Of a stretch of DNA of 64,000 bases, positions 57,560 through 64,000 are shown piece after piece; position 1 is the first letter of the stretch; every line of letters begins with the position of its first letter. Both the position numbers and the translations under genes were made by a program. Origin of the DNA: Pseudoscleropodium purum (Eukaryota; Streptophyta; Bryopsida; Hypnales; Brachytheciaceae); the NCBI GenBank assembly GCA_963969395.1, contig OZ017796.1, positions 8,062,501 to 8,126,500 on the forward strand. The letters are read 5' to 3'. The notes under the pieces are model-generated. The model was not told the DNA's origin, ran no database searches, and was given only the letters and a program-made list of their open reading frames with translations.

Positions 57560-60500
57560 AGCGGTAGCTTCAAAAATTTTTGAATCATGGGCATCAAAGA
57601 AGTCATCCTTGTTGTCTAGGTCTCCTGCATTAGGTCCCTGTTTAGTAGGGTTTTGATGTAGAGTTTCGTTTCCTTGCCATGTAAGATGACAAAGTTCAGC
57701 TACATAGTATTAGTTGTAATAGGTATTCAACAATTGTAGACAACTAAATTTTTTCGGCATTGGGAAAAATAGGAGTTGGTTGTCTATGCTATGTTTGGAA
57801 ATTTAGATTTATAATTGCAAAGCACAACAATGAAGCTTCATATTCAATGCATTAATTGACCAAATTCTACGGAGAATCAATTGCTCATTGAAATCAAAGA
57901 ATGTTTTATGACATGAGAGAGGAAAATAACAGTTTTGAATGTTACTAGGAGAGGATCGACCAAGGTACAGTCTTGACTGTACTTGCAATGGTGAGCTTCT
58001 ACAACTTGAATTGCTATGTTTTAAATCTGTAACACTTTTTGCAACCGCATAGGTATCTATCTAAACCTTGGCGTGTAGTGAAGGCCCTCTCAAAGTGATA
58101 TGCTTGTCTTAAATCTCTTTCTATCATTTCTCTAGACAACTAGTCGTTCTAGAGTCATGAAAGTGAACAACACTTTTTAGTCTTTCAAAATTCAATGCAC
58201 TTTGAAGTAGAATGTAGAACTGCTTTCAAAGTAAATGAACTTCTAAGGCAGGCATTATTGTAAGTTACTACAGAGTTCATCTTAATTTTTTGTAGGAAAC
58301 TAAGATAACAGAACATTGTAGTATAGAAGATTGGGAAAGTAAAGGACAAGAAATATAAAGCATTTGTTCATGAAGTCCTAGATAGGAGAAAAAAGAACAC
58401 AAGAAGTGCAACAATAGACATTACAATACTCTAAGTGGTAGGACAAATGTCTTCCTAACAAGAAAAAATGATCTTAATCAATCATTGCTATTTTTTGAAA
58501 ATGTCTTGACATGAATGAATTGAGAAGCTCATTTTCATTTGAGAAATTTGCTAACAATAACACTACTTCACTTTGTCATAAACGTAGGTCATTGCTTCCA
58601 AGAAAGTATATGGACGTCCAAACAAGCTACCGTATGTTGTATAGAATGATTTTATTCAATGCATATCGGAAAGGAATTTACATAGTTGATTTATTGAGTA
58701 CAAAAATTGTACCTCAAATGTCAGATATTTGAAGATATTTTGAATTTGATATGAGTTTTGAAAGAAAGTATTTGTCCTCTTAGTACAATTTAGAAGTCAT
58801 TGTTTCTCAATGAATGTGGGCCAACTCTAGAACCACGTACATGGCATCATCTTTTGCAATTGTAAACAAAAGTACTGAAGCCACTCATTTTGCTTCTACC
58901 ATTCTATAGTGTCATCAAGGTCAAGCACTTCATTATTTTTTGATGCAATTATAGAATAGGATAGCAGGGCAAATAGGCATTGCTCTACAAATAAGTTATT
59001 TCCTAATTAATTTGTTGTATTTAAAGAGTAATTGTGCTGTGCACATTGCAGTGTTTGAGGAATTATAGGTTTCTTAAGTATACTTTGTTCATTGCTACAA
59101 TAGTAGTGTGTATCATGTGTAGAAATGAAAGAGTTATATATGTCTACAACTGTGGAAGCGAGACATTTACAAACCCTAAACCAATTTTTCATTTTCCTTT
59201 ATTATAATAACAAGGTTGCAAATGTCACACTATCAAAGACAAAGTTGTAAAATTCATTGAACATCGATGGCAGATAAATGAAAAGAATAAGGAAAATGTA
59301 GAGTGTTATCACCAGAAGCTAAAACAACTATGTGTTGCCTACATGATTAATGCGTGAATAGGCTACTTCTTTGTGGATAAGTTGGTCCGTCTTGCAAAAT
59401 ACATCTTTGTTTTATGGAATAATGTGCATGGCACTTTTGCATTACAAATGAGGCTGCAATATAAATTCCAAGCACGCATTTAGTATATCTTAATTTGTAT
59501 ATCACTTGCACTAAATGATGTTCAATTGTATAATGAAGACTACTAAAAAAGGAAGAACACAAAAATGAGTGTGTAGAGGAAGTGGCATCTGTTTTCTATA
59601 TATTAAATCTAGAAAATGAAGGCAACGTATGGAATATGCATTCTTTGCTACAGTTTATTCCCATTCAGGAAGAGCAAATGTAATAGACATGTATGACAAT
59701 GGAATTAGAGTACAAGACAATGTAGGATAGTTTATGTTTTGTAATAGTAATTGGTGCATAAAAATGTTGTCCTCTTTGTGTGTACTGAAATACTTTTGAG
59801 AGAACCCTAAACCTAGGAAAAAGAATTAGGAAATTGCATATTTCACATAAAAAAAACAAAAGGAGAATTAGATTGGGAAAAGAAGCACTTACATATGTTG
59901 AAGGACTTCAAGTTCCCAAAGTAGTTATAATTTGATATTGAAAACATGGAATTTGTTGCATGTGCATCTTCTCTTTTGCGCTTCAAATTCTTCTACATCT
60001 CTCGAATTTGTCAATGATGTTGCACCTAGAAATGCTGAGGAATCCGCCTTGATTTGTCCCATAGTTTGACAAAGTGCTTTTTTTTCTGGACAATGCAAGA
60101 CTAGATGTAGGAAGCACTGCATTCATGTGCAACAATTAAAATAGAAAGAAAGTTTCATTGCTGAGAGTTAGTACTTCCATAAACAGTGAACTTCATGATT
60201 TAAAATGATGGCTACTATTAATTGTAGGACATGATGTCAAGGCAATCAATATTATATCAGAATGTTAGACATCAATAAACTTGTCAAAATTGAGTGTCGT
60301 GTAAATAGGATTATAGAAGTCACCTACGTTCAACAGACGTTTTGATGAAGATTGTAGCCTATGACATAGCTCAATTTCTCTCACTTGTTAAATGCATTTG
60401 TAAGCAACATGCAAATTGTTTTGTTTCATGAACTAAATTTGTGGCAGAGAAGATGGCCACATCTAGGAAAGTCAAGTGACCTGCATCGATAGAAGAGTTC

Positions 60501-63328
60501 AGTGTCACCTTAACCAAGGAGAAGCTTTCTAACTTTTTGAATGAAGGGCAGATTAGTAGATGCAATGTCTTTGACTGACGAAGGAGAGGGTAGTCATGTT
60601 GGCTTCATACGAAAAGTAGGTAAGTTTGTTGGGAAGCGGTAATTGTCCTCTGATGAAAGAAAAGTCATTTTCTCATAAAGTATAGGTAATTAGGGTTTTT
60701 TGTAAGTCGGTTAAACTTGACAATTTAGACATGTATGTGGTGAAATTTTTTTACTAAAATTGTAGTTATTACTTAAGGCTAAAGTCATATTACATGAACG
60801 TGTTGAAGTGGAAGGACGATGATGGATACAATACTGGAAAACCTAACTATCTTCATATTAGTGCAGTAATTTGCATGCCAACATAAGAATGTCCAGTTGC
60901 AACACAGCAATAGAGAACCATGAACTTTTGCAGAATTAGTGCAGAAAATTTTGTAGTGTCCATTAATGTAGTGTAAAATTAGTTAGCAAGTATGGTACTT
61001 GACAGCCAAGTAGGTCACGTTTTGGGGATACCTACCTTAATCATAGTAACTATGCCGTCTCCTTTTTTTGGTTTCTATGAATTGGACAGCGACAGCTTCT
61101 GTCATTTTCACAATTTCTTTTGTCGGGAAACATGTGTAACACTCAAACCTTCTTTAGTGACTCGAATATGTCTTTAGGCTTTGGAGAAATATGGAGACTG
61201 CATAGTGCAAAATAGATTTTAAGAAAAGGGAATTTGATAGGAAATATGTTCGAGTGGAAACAAGTTTTAGGAGGATTAGGAGGAAGAGAAGTGTGGGGAA
61301 TTTTTCTTCGGTTTTGGTGTTGTTTTCATTGGTTCATCTAGGAGTTGACCAATTGTTTTGGTACACATTTTGAAGAAGTGTCATTCTATCTTTTGTGTTG
61401 TGTGCACATTTTATTTTGTGAAGTAGTGGTCTATTGCCATGTAGGTTGAGAGGGCATTGGAAGAGGGAACTTGGGACACTAGCCTTCTAATCGACCAGCC
61501 CATGAAGCCATTGGTATTGGTGAGTGTCAGTAACTCATTGTTGTGCTGTAGAGGAATTTGATGAAATTGAATATTGGACTCAATACTCTCTTAAATGCAT
61601 GCTCTAGAGCTACGAGTTACAAGTAATAGCACATGCTTGAGTCAAAACTAAATTGTGAATGGAAACGTTTTAAGCATAATGCCAAGGTCTGGGAGATACA
61701 GAGAAGCTAACAAACATTTCAGCATTGAATAAAAGTGTACACGCTTAAGTTGAAGTGAACATCATGTTGTCATTAGCTTCTTTACAGTGACAAATAGAGA
61801 ATCGTGAAAATATACGTGGGGGTGCATGCACTAAGGATTTTAATATGGAAATAACTTAGAGTTCATTGTTTGTTTAAAGTCATTCTAGGTATGGATAAGA
61901 ATTATAGAATGTAGCAAAGTTCTAGTTGACCAAAGGAAAAAAGGATTTTCTTTTATGAAGTTTATGGTTTCAGTTGGTATTTAGATTCATATTGTGCAAA
62001 GGCCCCTTGCATGAAAACGACGTGTATAAAATTATAGAGTATATCATGAAAGGAATAGGATAACATAAAATTTAATTTATGCAAATAAACACAGCAAATG
62101 CATGCACTGAAATTATAATTTGTGAATGGATGATAGTGGAGCCAAAGGAAAATTAGTTTCATGCCAGTTAGTGACCTCTGTTTTTTTAAAAGAATTTGAA
62201 GTGGAACCAAGAATGTAGTTTGTGTACGCGCGTTGTTTGTGTAGTCAATAAGACAAAAGAAGAGGTTGCACATATCATCTATAAATAAAGTCTATGGTTT
62301 CTAACATTATTGACAAGCATACTAAAATCGTTGTTTTCCTCTGAAGACAGAGGAGTTTTTGAGACAACCTTCTCCAGACACAGTGAGTTTGTAATTTCCC
62401 CGTAATTGTAAGTTTCTTGTTGAAGTTATAGTTATCATTGGAAGAACACATACTCTGTGAAAACATGATTTCAGTTGCTTGAACTACAAATTTGGATTTG
62501 TAATAGTGAACAAATTGAAGGGCTTGTTCATAGCTGTGTTAGAAATGACATTGAAGAAGTTAGATAATAAGTAGCAAACGGCATCTATCATGGTAACCAC
62601 TAAAAAAGTGTGCATATTAGACAACTTTTGTCATTGATGCCAATGCAGGACACAAATTCCTGTCATTGATGCTAGTACAAGACAGAAGAGTCATGAAAAA
62701 GGCAAAAAGTAGTAAAGATACATTCAACTAAATGTGCTTTTGAGAGAAGGGTTTGTCAATTTTGTGTTCACATACGGGATAATACTGTCATGTACAAATG
62801 CAATTCATTGATTGGCAGAGTACAAGAGTAGCATAAATTTGTTTTTGCAATGGATGCACTTAGAAGATGCAAGAGGCTTCCATGGCATGTATGCATTTAA
62901 GTATTGTACTATTAGTTAATGAAATCATATACATCATTATTATAAAGGGTAGAATGTTAACGTTTGTCACTATTGTTTTCTAATTTGTTTTCATTTGTGA
63001 TTGTAATATGCCTAAGTAAAAGAAAGATGATGTAATGGTAATGTCCATGAAAAAAATGATTGTAGTGCTCATGTATTGTACATTTGCGGGGACTGTAATT
63101 TATAGAGAAGTGGCCATCAAAGTTGAATAACTATAATGCATGAAAAGTTGTTAACTACAGAAATGCTTTCGTATTCTAAATTAGAAGAGTTTTGCGTTTT
63201 TAAACTTCTAATGTGCTTCAATAAAAATGATTTACTATTTTGCAGAGGTGGGGTGGGAAAAGCGTAGCAAATGGTATGGAGGTAAAGTTATTGTCTTTGG
63301 CAAAGTTACAAGGAAAGGCAGTTTAGAT
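57560..63328. other. Presumed CACTA internal DNA, no supported gene
   Basis: Purine-rich on the plus strand, the mirror of the pyrimidine-rich 39-53 kb side, which suits one large transposon with opposite strand bias on its two arms. Short frames (for example 59925-60122 and 60371-60565, minus) have no motif. No TNPA-like gene was found. Confidence 0.4.
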
Positions 63329-63525
63329 CAGGGTTGACGAATCTCAATGTCCACCCCAAAATAGCGTCCGGACGCAACGTCCCTCCCGCCGTCGGAAGGC
63401 GGACGGGCGGGGCGGACGAGGGAGGACTGGGCGGACTGGGGCAGACGGACGGGGCGGACGGCATCTGCGAATGTCAGTAGATGCTGCGGACATAGCGTCC
63501 GCGTCCGCATGTCCTGTCAACCCTG
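63329..63525. mobile_element. 197-bp GC-rich hAT-type MITE
   Basis: CAGGGTTGAC and its exact reverse complement GTCAACCCTG form the ends, flanked by an 8-bp direct repeat GTTTAGAT (63321-63328 and 63526-63533). Eight-base target duplications and CAGGG termini define hAT elements. The interior is strongly GC-rich with repeated GCGTCCG and GGACGG words, and AGCGTCCG lies near each end. No coding room. Confidence 0.9.
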
Positions 63526-63533
63526 GTTTAGAT

Positions 63534-64000
63534 TGTGAGTACAAAAAGTCTTAAGTTGTTGCCTAATCATGGTGGATTTAAGTTTCATTTGTTAGACAAA
63601 CTTGCTCTTCTGATTTTCCTAGGGTTTACTGAATTAGAGAACACTGGAGACATTCTATGCATGGAAGAAGACAACAAATGCGGAAGAAGGTTCTCCAAGC
63701 GGGAGTGATGCACCAAAGGCTAGCCGTGGGATGCATAATTTTAGAGGGCAGTCAATTTCTATAGGACTGTAGTCCAAAAAATTAGCATTAGTTGGAAATT
63801 AGAGAAGGTTTGAAGGAGGACATGCAAACAATATTACTAGAAAAGGGGGAAGACAAGCATTGGAGACAACGTCTTCAAGGCAAGCATGAAAGAATGATGA
63901 GTATATGAATTCAAGTAGTTATGAAGGTAACAAGCATTACATGATGCTAAATCATTCAAACCAGGGAGTTCATTTATCATGAACTTGAAGGTTAGAAGTG
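63534..64000. other. Window edge, unassigned
   Basis: Purine-rich DNA of the same character as 57.6-63.3 kb; no end of the CACTA element seen. Confidence 0.4.

Larger units (their letters stand above)
38887..64000 (-). mobile_element. Large CACTA/EnSpm transposon, left end to window edge, with nested insertions
   Basis: The left end reads CACTATTAGGAAAAAGGG, a typical CACTA terminus. Its transposase remains lie on the minus strand at 53.1-57.6 kb. Two other elements (42555-45858 and 46387-51218), each with its own 5-bp target duplication, and an hAT-type MITE (63329-63525) are inserted inside. No matching right terminus (CCC...TAGTG) was found before the window ends, so the element is at least 25 kb including about 8.3 kb of nested DNA. 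That the transposase and the left end belong to one element is inferred from location and from the lack of another CACTA end between them. Confidence 0.5.

Noticed and set aside
1..64000. rRNA, tRNA and CRISPR arrays
   Set aside because: None recognised; the only tRNA-like sequence is the 14-base primer-binding site in the Copia element.

Overview
This window is nuclear DNA of a land plant. The evidence is GT-AG introns in a plant-type peroxisomal hydroxypyruvate reductase (HPR1) gene, and a dense load of plant transposable elements (Copia, CACTA with TNP2/DUF4218/DUF4216, hAT-type MITE). An early-diverging lineage (bryophyte, lycophyte or fern) is my guess from the HPR1 N-terminus and from the style of the repeats; the sequence alone does not prove it. 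Host gene content is low and most of the window is AT-rich repeat DNA.

Layout. 0-2.2 kb: remains of a minus-strand multi-exon gene, probably transposon-derived. 4.0-4.4 kb: a possible secreted-protein exon. 5.2-7.2 kb: an unrecognised single-ORF gene (6313-7191, plus) behind a 5'-UTR intron and duplicated leader sequence. 8.6-9.6 kb: a decayed Copia fragment. 11.06-14.55 kb: the promoter and first five exons of HPR1, with a TGA in exon 2 and no recognisable 3' half, so a pseudogene. 14.6-36.5 kb: AT-rich DNA with no convincing gene except a weak exon at 29.3-29.6 kb. It holds three ~940-955 bp elements flanked by TTAA (21.6, 25.5, 34.8 kb), a 229-bp fold-back CACTA MITE (24.5 kb), two related elements ending in GGTAGAACCACCCAT (30.9, 32.2 kb) and a three-copy tandem repeat (17.4-18.0 kb).

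36.5-64 kb is a nest of transposons. A probable ~2.2-kb Gypsy-type LTR with primer-binding site (36558-38744) is followed about 140 bp later by the left end of a very large CACTA element (CACTATTAGGAAAAAGGG at 38887), which seems to run off the window. Its decayed transposase lies on the minus strand at 53.1-57.6 kb. Inside it have landed (i) a 3304-bp element with 5-bp target duplication and a 552-codon minus-strand ORF (42555-45858), (ii) a 4832-bp Copia element with 255-bp LTRs (46387-51218), and (iii) a 197-bp GC-rich hAT-type MITE (63329-63525).

Most notable: the Copia element's primer-binding site matches the anticodon region, not the 3' end, of initiator-Met tRNA (half-tRNA priming as in Drosophila copia). 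Its LTRs are nearly identical although its polymerase has lost parts of RT and RNase H, so it probably moved using proteins made elsewhere. The TTAA-flanked family with CCCCTAAAGG ends, and the 3.3-kb ORF-bearing element, are the best candidates for undescribed mobile systems.
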